A DNA stretch of 64,000 nt from positions 202,391-266,390 of the forward strand of contig NZ_LMPF01000025.1 in assembly GCF_001424345.1 (NCBI RefSeq), in the 5' to 3' direction. The position numbers and the translations under genes were made by a program. Below are positions 16,852-25,940 of this stretch, one piece after another. The notes beneath the pieces are model-generated. The model saw only the letters and a list, made by a program, of their open reading frames with translations, was not told the origin of the DNA and ran no database searches. Numbering within the stretch: position 1 is the first letter of the stretch; each line of letters begins with the position of its first letter. Source of the stretch: Burkholderia sp. Leaf177 (GTDB taxonomy: Bacteria > Pseudomonadota > Gammaproteobacteria > Burkholderiales > Burkholderiaceae).

Positions 16852-17943
16852 TTACGCGCCGTGCCGCACGCCGACGCGATACCACGTGACCTGCCGGTAG
16901 GTTTCGCCCGGGCTCACGATCACGCTGCCGGCGTCCGGCATGTTGACCTGGTTGGGGAACGCGCCGGCCTGCAAGCACAGGCCGGCGTGTTTGCCGTAAC
17001 GCCGGCCGCGGCGTCCGACGATGCCATCGAGATGATTGCCCGTGTAGAACTGCACGCCGGGCGCGGTCGTGCCCATGGTCAGTTCACGGCCGCTGGCGGG
17101 GTCGTAGAGGCGCACTACAGGCTTCTGCGCATCGCCACCTTCGCCGACTACATAGCAATGATCGAAACCGCCTGCACGCGATAACTGGTCGTGCGGCCAG
17201 TCGAGCCGCGCGCCGAGCGGAGCGCTCGCACGGAAGTCGAACGCATGGCCCGCCACTTCCGCGCGGTTTTCGGGGATCAGCGCGGCATCGACTTCGAAGA
17301 AGGTGTCGGCGTCTATGGAAATGACGTGGCCGCGAATATCGGTGGTGTCGTCGCCCGAGAGATTGAAGCATGCGTGGTTCGTCAGGTTCACGGGCGTGGG
17401 TGCGTCGGATACCGCTTCGTACGCGAGCGTCAGGGTGCCGTCGTCGTCGAGCGTGTAGCGCAACGTGGTCGATACCGCGCCGGGAAATCCCGCTTCGCCT
17501 TCCGGGGATTCGTGCGTGAGTTCTATCCCGCCATCGACTTCCCGCGCATCCCATAACGCTCGATGAAATCCCGCCGCACCGCCATGCAGCAGATTTCCGC
17601 CTTCGTTGCGATCAAGTGAATAAGCCACGCCGCCAAGCGCGAAGCGCGCGTTTTCGATGCGATTGGCCCAGCGCCCGATGACGCCGCCGAGATAGGCATG
17701 GCCGGCGAAATACTCGGCGGGTGTGTCGTGGCCGAGCAGCACGTCGGCCACACGTCCCGCGCGATCAGGCGCGTTCCACGAAACGAGTGTCGCGCCGAGA
17801 TCGCTGATCGCCACGCGCATCCCATGCGCATTGCGCAGCGTGAACAGCCGCGCAACATCGCCACCGGGCAGCGTGCCCCAGCGTTCGGCGCTTACGCGGA
17901 CAGAGCCTGGTCGGGCGATGGTAGGCATGGCAACGAGATTCAT
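16852..17943 (-). CDS. galM: Aldose 1-epimerase (mutarotase), with the catalytic Glu position read as Gln
   Basis: Interconverts alpha and beta anomers of aldoses. The 363-residue protein shows NRIENARFALGG, the His-containing NLTNHACFNLSG, PENRAEVAG and QFYTGN motifs. In the closing motif, where family members read CLE followed by TQ or PQ, this protein has CLQAGAFPNQVN. Gln325 (codon at 16969-16971) therefore occupies the position of the catalytic base, by my alignment. ATG 17943 was chosen over 17928 although neither has a good ribosome binding site. It follows xylR by 10 bases, so xylose is the likely sugar. Confidence 0.8.
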   Translation of the reverse strand: MNLVAMPTIARPGSVRVSAERWGTLPGGDVARLFTLRNAHGMRVAISDLGATLVSWNAPDRAGRVADVLLGHDTPAEYFAGHAYLGGVIGRWANRIENARFALGGVAYSLDRNEGGNLLHGGAAGFHRALWDAREVDGGIELTHESPEGEAGFPGAVSTTLRYTLDDDGTLTLAYEAVSDAPTPVNLTNHACFNLSGDDTTDIRGHVISIDADTFFEVDAALIPENRAEVAGHAFDFRASAPLGARLDWPHDQLSRAGGFDHCYVVGEGGDAQKPVVRLYDPASGRELTMGTTAPGVQFYTGNHLDGIVGRRGRRYGKHAGLCLQAGAFPNQVNMPDAGSVIVSPGETYRQVTWYRVGVRHGA

Positions 17944-17953
17944 GAAAGAGGGA

Positions 17954-19162
17954 TCAGCCCGGATGGTCGAATGACGCAACGGGCAGCCGTTCTTGATACT
18001 CGCGCGGCGTGCAGTCGAGCTCGCGGCGGAATACGGCGTACATGTATTGCAATGAAGTAAAGCCGCATCGGATGGCGACTTCCGCGCTCGACAGATCGTG
18101 ACGCGCGAGCAGCTGCTTCGCGACATCGAGCTTATGGTTCAGGATTTCCTGATGCACCGTATGCCCGAGTTCGCGCCTGAAGTAATCTTCGAGTGAGGAA
18201 CGCGATACACCCACGTAATCGGCCACCTGTTCAGTCTTGATGCCCTGACACGCGTACTGCCGGATGTAGTGGCGAGCACGCATGACATAGGGACTTGATA
18301 CAGGCTGATGACGCGTCGATTCGAGCACGTTGATGCCGACCGGTGGCACGAGAATACGCCTGCCATGAAAGCGCGCGCCACCAAGCATCTGATGAAGCAA
18401 ATGCGCTGCCGTTCGTCCCATTTCTTCGGTCCCCTGAATAACTGAAGACAGCGGTATGCGCGTAAGCGAACGCGTCAACGGATCGTTGTCTATGCCGATG
18501 ATCGCAACCTGCTCCGGAACCGGAATGCCTGAAATAAGGCACGCTTGCAGCAAATGGCGCGCGCGTGCGTCCGTGACCGCGATCACGCCAACAGGCTTCG
18601 GCAAGCTTTCAAGCCATGACGTCAATTGCGCGCTCGCCTGGCTCCAGACCGGTGCGCTGGTCGGCAGGCCGCGATGAATATCGGCTTCCAGGCCATCGGC
18701 GGCAATCAGCGCCTTGAACGCCAGTTCGCGCTCCTGAGCCCAGCGGTTCTCCGGCGATTCCGGCAAGCTATACAAGGCGAAGCGCTGCAGGCCGGCGCCA
18801 ATCAGATGGGTGTAAGCCAGCGACATGAGCTTGGCATTGTCGGTGGCAATGTAGGGCAGGCTCGCCGGATAATACGAAGCATCCGCATACGATGAACCAA
18901 CTGCGACCACGGGCAATTGCGAATCGCCTAGCGCTTCGGCAACGGCGGGATCGTCGAAATCCGCAATGATGCCATCGCCCTCGAAGCGTTCAATCCCGTT
19001 GAGCCGGCAGCGGAAATCCTCTTCCAGAAAGAGGTCCCACGCAACGCGTGTGGACAGCAAATAATTGCCGATGCCCGTGATCACTTCGCGGTCATACACC
19101 TTGTTCGCGTTGAACAGCAGCGCGATCCTGTGCGAAGCCTGAGCGGTCTGGGGTCGTGTCAT
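17954..19162 (-). CDS. xylR: D-xylose-responsive activator XylR
   Basis: An AraC-type activator with a LacI-like sugar-binding domain. The 402-residue product aligns closely with remembered E. coli XylR (392 aa): IALLFNANKVYDREV at the start, DGIIADFDDP, YIATDN, VIAVTDARARHLLQ, and a C-terminal double helix-turn-helix ending near CTPREYQ. GGAG lies 5 bases before ATG 19162, which was preferred to an upstream ATG at 19210. It is divergent from xylA and cotranscribed with the mutarotase. It should bind the paired elements before xylA and xylF. Confidence 0.93.
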   Translation of the reverse strand: MTRPQTAQASHRIALLFNANKVYDREVITGIGNYLLSTRVAWDLFLEEDFRCRLNGIERFEGDGIIADFDDPAVAEALGDSQLPVVAVGSSYADASYYPASLPYIATDNAKLMSLAYTHLIGAGLQRFALYSLPESPENRWAQERELAFKALIAADGLEADIHRGLPTSAPVWSQASAQLTSWLESLPKPVGVIAVTDARARHLLQACLISGIPVPEQVAIIGIDNDPLTRSLTRIPLSSVIQGTEEMGRTAAHLLHQMLGGARFHGRRILVPPVGINVLESTRHQPVSSPYVMRARHYIRQYACQGIKTEQVADYVGVSRSSLEDYFRRELGHTVHQEILNHKLDVAKQLLARHDLSSAEVAIRCGFTSLQYMYAVFRRELDCTPREYQERLPVASFDHPG

Positions 19163-19347
19163 CGATCTCCGGACGAATTCCGCGCCGCGTTGCAGCGAGA
19201 AGCCCGTCATCTCCGTTGCGGCGCAACATGCGCCTTTGGTGTTTGTTTGGCAACCGCTTTTTTAGCGTTTGCTGATTCTAGGCTTGGCGCGGCGCGAATC
19301 GCCAGTCCGATTTCCACTTAGCTCAAGAATCACCATGAGCGCTGGTG

Positions 19348-19376
19348 GATTTCGCAATTGCCCCAATGCGGATCAA
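19348..19376 (+). promoter_or_regulatory. Candidate XylR operator upstream of xylA
   Basis: GATTTCGCAATTGC followed by CCCAATGCGGATCAA closely repeats the element at 20780-20808 upstream of xylF, differing by one indel and two or three bases. The position, 40 bases before the xylA start, fits an activator site overlapping or next to the promoter. Confidence 0.65.
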
Positions 19377-19415
19377 GCTGGCAGCATGGCGTCACATTAA
19401 AAGACGGAGACGCCC

Positions 19416-20732
19416 ATGTCGTATTTCGAACATTTGCCAGCCGTGCGCTACGAAGGCCCGGATTCGAATAATCTCTTTGCTTTCCGGCACTACGATCGCG
19501 ACAAGCTGGTGCTCGGCAAACGCATGGAGGACCATTTGCGGCTGGCGGTCTGCTACTGGCATTCGTTCGTCTGGCCAGGCGTGGACATGTTTGGACAGGG
19601 CACATTTCATCGGCCGTGGCAGCAGCCTGGCGACGCTATCGAGCGCGCACACTTAAAGGCGGACGCCGCGTTCGATTTTTTCGCAAAGCTCGGCGCACCG
19701 TATTACACCTTCCACGATACCGATGTTGCACCTGAAGGCGACAGCATCAAGCATTACGTCAACAACTTCAAAGGCGTCACCGACTATCTGGCGGCCAAGC
19801 AAGAGCAAACGGGCATCAAGCTACTGTGGGGCACTGCGAATCTTTTTTCGCATCCGCGATATGCGGCGGGCGCGGCAACGAGTCCCAATCCGGAGGTGTT
19901 TGCTTTCGCGGCCACGCAGGTCTTTCAGGCGCTGGAAGCGACTCATCGGCTAGGCGGTGAAAACTATGTGTTGTGGGGCGGACGCGAAGGTTACGACACG
20001 CTGTTGAATACCGACCTCAAGCGCGAGCGCGATCAGCTTGGACGCTTTCTCGACATGGTCGTCGAGCAGAAGCACAAGACCGGTTTCAAGGGCGCGTTGC
20101 TGATTGAACCCAAGCCGCAAGAGCCCACCAAACATCAATACGATTACGATGTCGCCACCGTCCACGGCTTTCTTACGCAGTTTGGTTTGCAAAATGAAAT
20201 CCGCGTGAACATAGAAGCGAATCACGCAACGCTCGCGGGGCATTCGTTCCATCATGAAATCGCGACGGCTTACGCGCTCGGCATATTCGGCAGCGTGGAT
20301 GCCAACCGTGGTGATCCGCAAAATGGCTGGGACACCGACCAGTTTCCTAACAGCGTTGAAGAGTTGACGCTCGCGCTCTATGAAATATTGAAGCACGGCG
20401 GCTTCAGCACGGGCGGCATGAATTTCGATGCGAAAGTCAGGCGCCAGAGCGTCGCGCCGGAAGATTTGTTCTACGGTCATATTGGCGCGATCGACGTCAT
20501 CGCAATCGCTCTGGAGCGGGCGGCCGCTTTGGTTGAAAACGACAGGCTGGCGGAATTCAAGAAACGCCGCTATGAAGGCTGGGATACGGAATTCGGCCGC
20601 AAGATTCTGTCGGGCGGCTACTCGCTGGAGTCGCTTGCCATCGATGCGCTAGGACGCCGTGTTAACCCGCAGCATGTCAGCGGGCAGCAGGAATATCTGG
20701 AGAACATCGTCAATCAGGCGATATACGGCTAA
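19416..20732 (+). CDS. xylA: Xylose isomerase
   Basis: Converts D-xylose to D-xylulose with two divalent metals. The 438-residue type II enzyme has VWPGVDMFGQGTF, the catalytic His in YTFHDTDVAPEG, GGREGYDTLLNTD, IEPKPQEPTKHQYDYD, NIEANHATLAGHSF and GSVDANRGDPQNGWDTDQFP. GGAGA precedes the ATG. It is the first gene of the xylA-xylFGH stretch, with 252 bases before xylF. Xylulokinase (xylB) is not in the window and must be elsewhere. Confidence 0.97.
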   Translation: MSYFEHLPAVRYEGPDSNNLFAFRHYDRDKLVLGKRMEDHLRLAVCYWHSFVWPGVDMFGQGTFHRPWQQPGDAIERAHLKADAAFDFFAKLGAPYYTFHDTDVAPEGDSIKHYVNNFKGVTDYLAAKQEQTGIKLLWGTANLFSHPRYAAGAATSPNPEVFAFAATQVFQALEATHRLGGENYVLWGGREGYDTLLNTDLKRERDQLGRFLDMVVEQKHKTGFKGALLIEPKPQEPTKHQYDYDVATVHGFLTQFGLQNEIRVNIEANHATLAGHSFHHEIATAYALGIFGSVDANRGDPQNGWDTDQFPNSVEELTLALYEILKHGGFSTGGMNFDAKVRRQSVAPEDLFYGHIGAIDVIAIALERAAALVENDRLAEFKKRRYEGWDTEFGRKILSGGYSLESLAIDALGRRVNPQHVSGQQEYLENIVNQAIYG

Positions 20733-20779
20733 GGCATTGCGCCTTGACGTCTCAGGGAAAAACGTTAAGCGGCCCGGCT

Positions 20780-20808
20780 GATTTCGCAATTGCGCCAGAT
20801 GCGGATAA
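20780..20808 (+). promoter_or_regulatory. Candidate XylR operator upstream of xylF
   Basis: GATTTCGCAATTGC followed by GCCAGATGCGGATAA is almost the same as the element before xylA. It lies 176 bases before the xylF start. Its presence suggests xylFGH has its own XylR-dependent promoter rather than relying on readthrough from xylA. Confidence 0.65.
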
Positions 20809-20984
20809 AGGAGAGGCTAATCGAAAATAAAAGAACCCAGCTTTTGTAAAACCGACGACCGTGAACACGAATTCGCGGCGCAAGGAGTAGATTCCGCCGA
20901 CGTCCCTTTCTCTCGCACACGCGTGGCCTTGACCGGCTACGCGGGGAGACGCATCGGCTAGTCAACCATAAAAAGGAGTGAGAC

Positions 20985-22028
20985 ATGAAGTCTGCAACGC
21001 GGAAGTCTGCAATGCGCCGTTCCATCCTGGCCACGTTCGCGTGTGGTGCGATGTTCGCCAGCGTATCCCTGATTCCATCGCTGGCTCATGCGAGTAAGGA
21101 CAAACCCGAAATAGGTTTTTGCATCGACGACTTGCGTGTCGAGCGCTGGTCGCGCGACCGTGATTATTTTGTTGCAGCCGCGACCAAACTCGGCGCCAAG
21201 GTATCGGTGCAATCCGCCGATGCCAGCGAAGCGCGCCAGATTTCGCAGATCGAAAATCTGATCTCGCGCGGAGTGGATGTCATCGTGATCGTGCCTTTCA
21301 ATTCGAAGACGCTCGGCAACGTGGTGGCGGAAGCGCGCAAGGCGGGTATCAAGGTCGTGTCGTATGACCGCCTGATTCTCGATGCAGACGTGGATGCCTA
21401 CATTTCCTTCGATAACGAAAAAGTAGGCGAAATGCAGGCGCAAGGTGTCTTCAACGCGCAGCCCAAGGGTAATTATTTTCTGCTGGGCGGCGCACCGACC
21501 GACAACAACGCGAAGATGCTGCGCGAAGGCCAGATGAAGATCCTGAAGCCTGCTATCGATCGTGGCGATATCAAGGTCGTGGGCCAGCAATGGGTGCCGG
21601 AATGGAGCGCCGCGACCGCGCTGCGCATTACCGAAGATGCGCTGACGGCGAACAACAACAAGATCGATGCCATTGTGGCGTCCAACGACGGCACGGCCGG
21701 CGGTGCGATCCAGGCGCTTGCTGCGCAAAAACTCGCGGGCAAGGTGCCGATCTCGGGGCAGGACGCGGACCTCGCCGCGGTCAAGCGACTGGTTGACGGC
21801 ACTCAGACCATGACAGTCTACAAGCCGCTCAAGCTGATTGCGGGCGACGCAGCCAAACTCGCGGTCGACTTGGCAAAAGGGCAACCGCCCGCCTATAACG
21901 CCAAGTACGACAACGGCAAGAAACAGGTTGATACCGTGTTGCTGCAGCCTACGCTCCTGACGAAAGCCAATGTCGATACCGTCATCAAGGACGGGTTTTA
22001 TACGCAGTCGCAACTGGCTGGCAATTGA
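20985..22028 (+). CDS. xylF: D-xylose ABC transporter, periplasmic binding protein
   Basis: Captures D-xylose in the periplasm and passes it to XylGH. The 347-residue protein has a signal peptide of about 35 residues (LIPSLAHAS) and the type I sugar-binding fold typical of XylF: IGFCIDDLRVERWSRDRDYF, the segment from EARQISQ, YDRLI, and GGAPTDNNA. AAGGAG lies 7 bases before the ATG. It is followed 76 bases later by xylG. Confidence 0.95.
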   Translation: MKSATRKSAMRRSILATFACGAMFASVSLIPSLAHASKDKPEIGFCIDDLRVERWSRDRDYFVAAATKLGAKVSVQSADASEARQISQIENLISRGVDVIVIVPFNSKTLGNVVAEARKAGIKVVSYDRLILDADVDAYISFDNEKVGEMQAQGVFNAQPKGNYFLLGGAPTDNNAKMLREGQMKILKPAIDRGDIKVVGQQWVPEWSAATALRITEDALTANNNKIDAIVASNDGTAGGAIQALAAQKLAGKVPISGQDADLAAVKRLVDGTQTMTVYKPLKLIAGDAAKLAVDLAKGQPPAYNAKYDNGKKQVDTVLLQPTLLTKANVDTVIKDGFYTQSQLAGN

Positions 22029-22104
22029 CAATCGACACATCGATGAGCCCGTGCGTGAAGGCCCAAAAACGGCTTTCACGCGCAAACACGTCAGGGACAT
22101 ACGC

Positions 22105-23661
22105 ATGGCAAATGCGCTGCTGGAAATGCACGGCATCGTCAAGACGTTTGGTGGAGTGAAGGCGCTCGATGGTATCGACCTGGTGGTCGCGGCCGGTGAA
22201 TGCGTGGGCTTGTGCGGCGAAAATGGCGCGGGCAAATCAACACTGATGAAGGTTCTGTCGGGCGTCTATCCACACGGAACGTGGGATGGCGAAATCCTTT
22301 GGGAAGGACACGCTTTACGCGCGATGAACATCCGCGATACCGAGCACGCCGGCATTGTCATCATTCACCAGGAACTGATGCTCGTGCCGCAATTGTCGGT
22401 GGCGGAGAACATTTTTCTCGGCAATGAAATAACGCTAAGCGGCGGCCGCATGAATTACGCCGCGATGTACCAGCGTGCCGACGAACTGCTGCGCGGTCTC
22501 AACATTTACGGTATCAACGTGGCGCAGCCGGTGATGAACTATGGCGGCGGTCATCAGCAACTGATCGAGATTGCGAAGGCCTTGAACAAGCGCGCAAAGC
22601 TGCTGATTCTCGACGAACCTTCGTCTTCGCTGACGGCGAGCGAAATCAGCATCTTGCTCGACATCGTGCGTGACTTGAAAAAGCGCGGCGTCGCTTGCGT
22701 TTACATCTCCCACAAGCTCGACGAGGTGGAAGCCGTGTGCGATACCGTTACCGTGATCCGCGATGGCAAGCATGTCGCCACGCAGCCCATGCAAGGTTTG
22801 AGCACCGACGCGATCATCGCGATGATGGTCGGCCGCGAAATCAAGAACCTGTTTCCGCGCGAGCCGCATGAGATTGGCGAGGTCATTTTCGAGGCCAGGA
22901 ACGTGACATGTCTCGATGTCACGAACGCGCAGAGAAAACGCGTTGATGACATATCGTTCTCGCTCCGCAAAGGCGAAATTCTTGGCGTGGCAGGGTTGGT
23001 CGGCGCAGGACGAACCGAGCTGATGCAAGCCATATTCGGCGCGTATCCCGGTGTGAGCGAAGCGGACGTTTATCTGAACGGAAAAAAACTCAAGATCAGG
23101 ACGCCGGCCGATGCAATCGACGCGGGCATAGGCATGGTGCCTGAAGATCGCAAGCGCCATGGCATCGTGCCGCAACTGGGCGTGGGCCATAACATCACGT
23201 TGGCCGTGCTGAGCCGCTTCGCAAAGGGCGGGCGGATCGATTCCGCGGCCGAACTAGACACCATTCACACCGAGATGAAGCGCTTGTCGGTGCGCGCGGC
23301 GACGCCCATGTTGTCCATCGCGAGCTTGTCGGGCGGCAATCAGCAGAAAGCCGTGCTGACCAAGATGCTTCTTACCGACCCTGCCATCCTGATCCTCGAT
23401 GAACCCACCCGCGGCGTGGATGTCGGCGCCAAGTTCGAGATCTACAAGCTGATGTTCGCGCTGGCGCGGCGAGGTGTGTCGATCATCGTGGTTTCGTCGG
23501 AGCTCAATGAAGTGCTTGGCGTAAGCGACCGCGTGCTGGTGATAGGCGAGGGCGAATTGCGCGGCGATTTCATTAACGAAGGGCTCACGCAAGAACATAT
23601 CCTGGCTGCCGCCATTGGCGCAACGTCCCGGTCAACCCCTATTCAAGCGAGCGTCGCATGA
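22105..23661 (+). CDS. xylG: D-xylose ABC transporter, ATP-binding protein
   Basis: A 518-residue duplicated ATPase that drives xylose uptake. The first half has Walker A GENGAGKST, the signature region YGGGHQQLIEIAKAL and Walker B LLILDEPSSSLT. The second half has the degenerate P-loop GLVGAGRTELMQ and signature LSGGNQQKAVLTKML, the normal pattern for sugar importers. ATG 22105 follows AGGGA; an upstream in-frame start at 21970 would overlap xylF. The stop overlaps the xylH start in ATGA. Confidence 0.95.
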   Translation: MANALLEMHGIVKTFGGVKALDGIDLVVAAGECVGLCGENGAGKSTLMKVLSGVYPHGTWDGEILWEGHALRAMNIRDTEHAGIVIIHQELMLVPQLSVAENIFLGNEITLSGGRMNYAAMYQRADELLRGLNIYGINVAQPVMNYGGGHQQLIEIAKALNKRAKLLILDEPSSSLTASEISILLDIVRDLKKRGVACVYISHKLDEVEAVCDTVTVIRDGKHVATQPMQGLSTDAIIAMMVGREIKNLFPREPHEIGEVIFEARNVTCLDVTNAQRKRVDDISFSLRKGEILGVAGLVGAGRTELMQAIFGAYPGVSEADVYLNGKKLKIRTPADAIDAGIGMVPEDRKRHGIVPQLGVGHNITLAVLSRFAKGGRIDSAAELDTIHTEMKRLSVRAATPMLSIASLSGGNQQKAVLTKMLLTDPAILILDEPTRGVDVGAKFEIYKLMFALARRGVSIIVVSSELNEVLGVSDRVLVIGEGELRGDFINEGLTQEHILAAAIGATSRSTPIQASVA

Positions 23662-24854
23662 CACCTGACGTTACGTCGTCCCCGAAGCGCAGCGCTGCTA
23701 GTGGCGTCCGCGCGAGTTCCGGTCAGCGCTTCAAGCAAGTGTTCACGCGCTATAAATTGCTTGCGCTGCTGCTTGCCGTCGCGGTCATCTGGATCTTCTT
23801 TTCATTCCTGACCGACGGCGCATTCGTCACGCCGCGGAACCTCTCGAACCTTCTCAGGCAAATGTCGATTACCGGCATGCTTGCGTGCGGCATGGTGTTC
23901 GTAATCATTGCCGGTGAGATCGATTTGTCGGTTGGGTCGTTGCTCGGGTTGCTGGGTGGCGTGGCCGCCATTCTCGATGTCTCGCATCATTGGCCGATTC
24001 AGTTCACCGTGCCTGCCGTGATGCTGCTTGGCATTGCGATCGGACTTTTCAATGGCTGGTGGTCGACGTATTTGCGCGTGCCTTCGTTCATTGTCGGTCT
24101 CGGTGGCATGCTGGCTTATCGCGGCGTGTTGCTCGGCGTGACGGGCGGGTCGACTATTGCGCCTGCATCGGAGAATCTGGTTTTCATCGGGCAAGGATAT
24201 TTGCCGCGACTCGCCGGCAATGCGCTTGCGCTGGTCCTGTTCGTGATCCTCGTTGCGTTGACCGTGCGTCAGCGCCAGAACCGGCAGCGATACAAACTTG
24301 CGGTCGTGCCGCTCTGGCAGGACGGCGTGAAGATAGTCGCAGCGGGTCTTGTCCTGGTCGCGTTCGTCACTACGCTGAACCGCTATGGCGGCATTCCCGT
24401 GCCCGTGCTGTTGCTGTTGGCCTTGCTCGGAATCTTTACGTATATCGCGACGCAGACCGTGTTCGGACGGCGCATCTACGCAGTCGGTTCCAATCTGGAG
24501 GCGACGCGTTTGTCCGGTGTGAATACGAATCGCGTGAAGCTGATGATCTTTGCGCTGATGGGATTGATGTGCGCTCTCGGCGGTCTGATCAACACGGCGC
24601 GACTGGCGGCCGGATCGCCGTCGGCGGGAACCATGGGCGAACTCGATGCAATCGCTGCGTGCTTCATTGGCGGAACGTCGATGCGCGGTGGTTCCGGCAC
24701 GGTGTACGGCGCGCTGATCGGCGCACTGGTGATGGCGAGCCTCGATAACGGCATGTCGATGCTCGATGTCGATTCTTATTGGCAGATGATTGTGAAGGGC
24801 GGGATTCTGGTGCTCGCGGTCTGGATCGACGTCATATCCGGCGACCGGCGATAG
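23658..24854 (+). CDS. xylH: D-xylose ABC transporter, permease
   Basis: A 398-residue membrane component with about 10-12 membrane segments. It has the sugar-permease core GEIDLSVGSLLGLLGG and the C-terminal AIAACFIGGTSMRGGSGTVY motif of the RbsC/XylH family. Translation is coupled to xylG by ATGA. It ends just before a perfect 12-bp hairpin shared with the convergent tdh gene. Confidence 0.95.
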   Translation: MTPDVTSSPKRSAASGVRASSGQRFKQVFTRYKLLALLLAVAVIWIFFSFLTDGAFVTPRNLSNLLRQMSITGMLACGMVFVIIAGEIDLSVGSLLGLLGGVAAILDVSHHWPIQFTVPAVMLLGIAIGLFNGWWSTYLRVPSFIVGLGGMLAYRGVLLGVTGGSTIAPASENLVFIGQGYLPRLAGNALALVLFVILVALTVRQRQNRQRYKLAVVPLWQDGVKIVAAGLVLVAFVTTLNRYGGIPVPVLLLLALLGIFTYIATQTVFGRRIYAVGSNLEATRLSGVNTNRVKLMIFALMGLMCALGGLINTARLAAGSPSAGTMGELDAIAACFIGGTSMRGGSGTVYGALIGALVMASLDNGMSMLDVDSYWQMIVKGGILVLAVWIDVISGDRR

Positions 24855-24859
24855 GCCAA

Positions 24860-24889
24860 CGCTCGAAGGCATGCATCTGCCTTCGAGCG
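24860..24889. terminator. Bidirectional terminator between xylH and tdh
   Basis: CGCTCGAAGGCA (24860-24871) and TGCCTTCGAGCG (24878-24889) form a perfect 12-bp stem with a 6-base loop between two convergent genes. No long T tract follows on either side. Confidence 0.7.
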
Positions 24890-24896
24890 CGGACGA

Positions 24897-25925
24897 TCAC
24901 ACCGTCCAGTCCAGAATCACCTTGCCGCTTTGCCCGGAAAGCATCGCGGCGAATGCTTCCTGATAGTCATCGACGGCGAAGCGGTGCGTCAAGATGGGCG
25001 ATAGATCGAGTCCGCTCTGCAACATGGCGACCATCTTGTACCAGGTCTCGAACATCTCGCGCCCATAGATGCCTTTGATCTCCAGTCCCTTGAAAATCAC
25101 TTGCGTCCAGTCGATCGCCATTTCGGCCGGCGGGATGCCGAGCATCGCGACCTTGCCGCCGTGATTCATCGACTCGAGCAAACCTTTGAACGCGCTCGGC
25201 ACGCCGGACATTTCGAGTCCGACATCGAACCCTTCGGTCATGTGAAGTTCCGCCATCACGTCACGCAGCGAAGTCTGCGACACGTTCACGGCACGCGTGG
25301 CTCCCATCTTGCGCGCAAGCTCGAGCCGATATTCGTTCACATCGGTAATCACCACATTGCGCGCGCCGACATGCCTGGCGATCGCTACTGCCATGATGCC
25401 GATTGGACCGGCGCCCGTAATCAACACGTCTTCGCCGACGAGATTGAACGACAACGCGGTATGCGTGGCGTTACCAAATGGATCGAAGATGGCAGCAAGG
25501 TCGTCGGAGATTTCCGGCGGGATCTTGAACGCGTTGAACGCCGGGATCACCAGGAATTCCGCAAACGCGCCGGGCCGATTCACACCCACGCCCACCGTGT
25601 TGCGGCACAAATGCCGGCGTCCCGCGCGGCAATTCCGGCAAAATCCGCACGTGATATGCCCTTCACCTGACACGCGATCGCCAATCGCGAACCCGCGCAC
25701 TTCCTGTCCCATCTCGACGATCTCGCCAACGTATTCGTGACCAACATGCATGGGAACAGGAATGGTTTTCTGCGCCCAGTCATCCCATTTCCAGATATGG
25801 ATATCGGTGCCGCAGATTGCAGTGCGCGTGATGCGGATCATCACGTCGTTGTGCCCGACCTCGGGTTTCTCCACGCGCGTCATTGTGAGTCCCGGCGCGC
25901 GTTCCAGCTTTGCCAATACTTTCAT
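24897..25925 (-). CDS. tdh: L-threonine 3-dehydrogenase
   Basis: Oxidises L-threonine with NAD+ to 2-amino-3-oxobutyrate, which Kbl then cleaves. The 342-residue zinc alcohol dehydrogenase family protein has CGTDIHIWKWDDW with the catalytic Cys, HVGHEYVG, the four-Cys structural zinc loop (CGFCRNCRAGRRHLC), and nucleotide-binding GAGPIGIMA. It lies 15 bases after kbl in the same operon. Confidence 0.96.
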   Translation of the reverse strand: MKVLAKLERAPGLTMTRVEKPEVGHNDVMIRITRTAICGTDIHIWKWDDWAQKTIPVPMHVGHEYVGEIVEMGQEVRGFAIGDRVSGEGHITCGFCRNCRAGRRHLCRNTVGVGVNRPGAFAEFLVIPAFNAFKIPPEISDDLAAIFDPFGNATHTALSFNLVGEDVLITGAGPIGIMAVAIARHVGARNVVITDVNEYRLELARKMGATRAVNVSQTSLRDVMAELHMTEGFDVGLEMSGVPSAFKGLLESMNHGGKVAMLGIPPAEMAIDWTQVIFKGLEIKGIYGREMFETWYKMVAMLQSGLDLSPILTHRFAVDDYQEAFAAMLSGQSGKVILDWTV

Positions 25926-25940
25926 GATCGTCTCGATGTC

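Noticed and set aside
18911..18924. Partial XylR-like site inside xylR
   Set aside because: Matches 13 of 14 bases of one half only and encodes ordinary XylR residues; could be chance, so it is mentioned but not called as a site.
20958..22235. 425-codon frame on the minus strand over xylF and xylG
   Set aside because: Antisense shadow of two clearly identified genes; composition is Arg/His-rich as expected for the reverse frame of high-GC coding DNA.
23802..24872. 356-codon frame antisense to xylH
   Set aside because: Shadow of xylH; no family resemblance and extreme Arg/His/Gln content.
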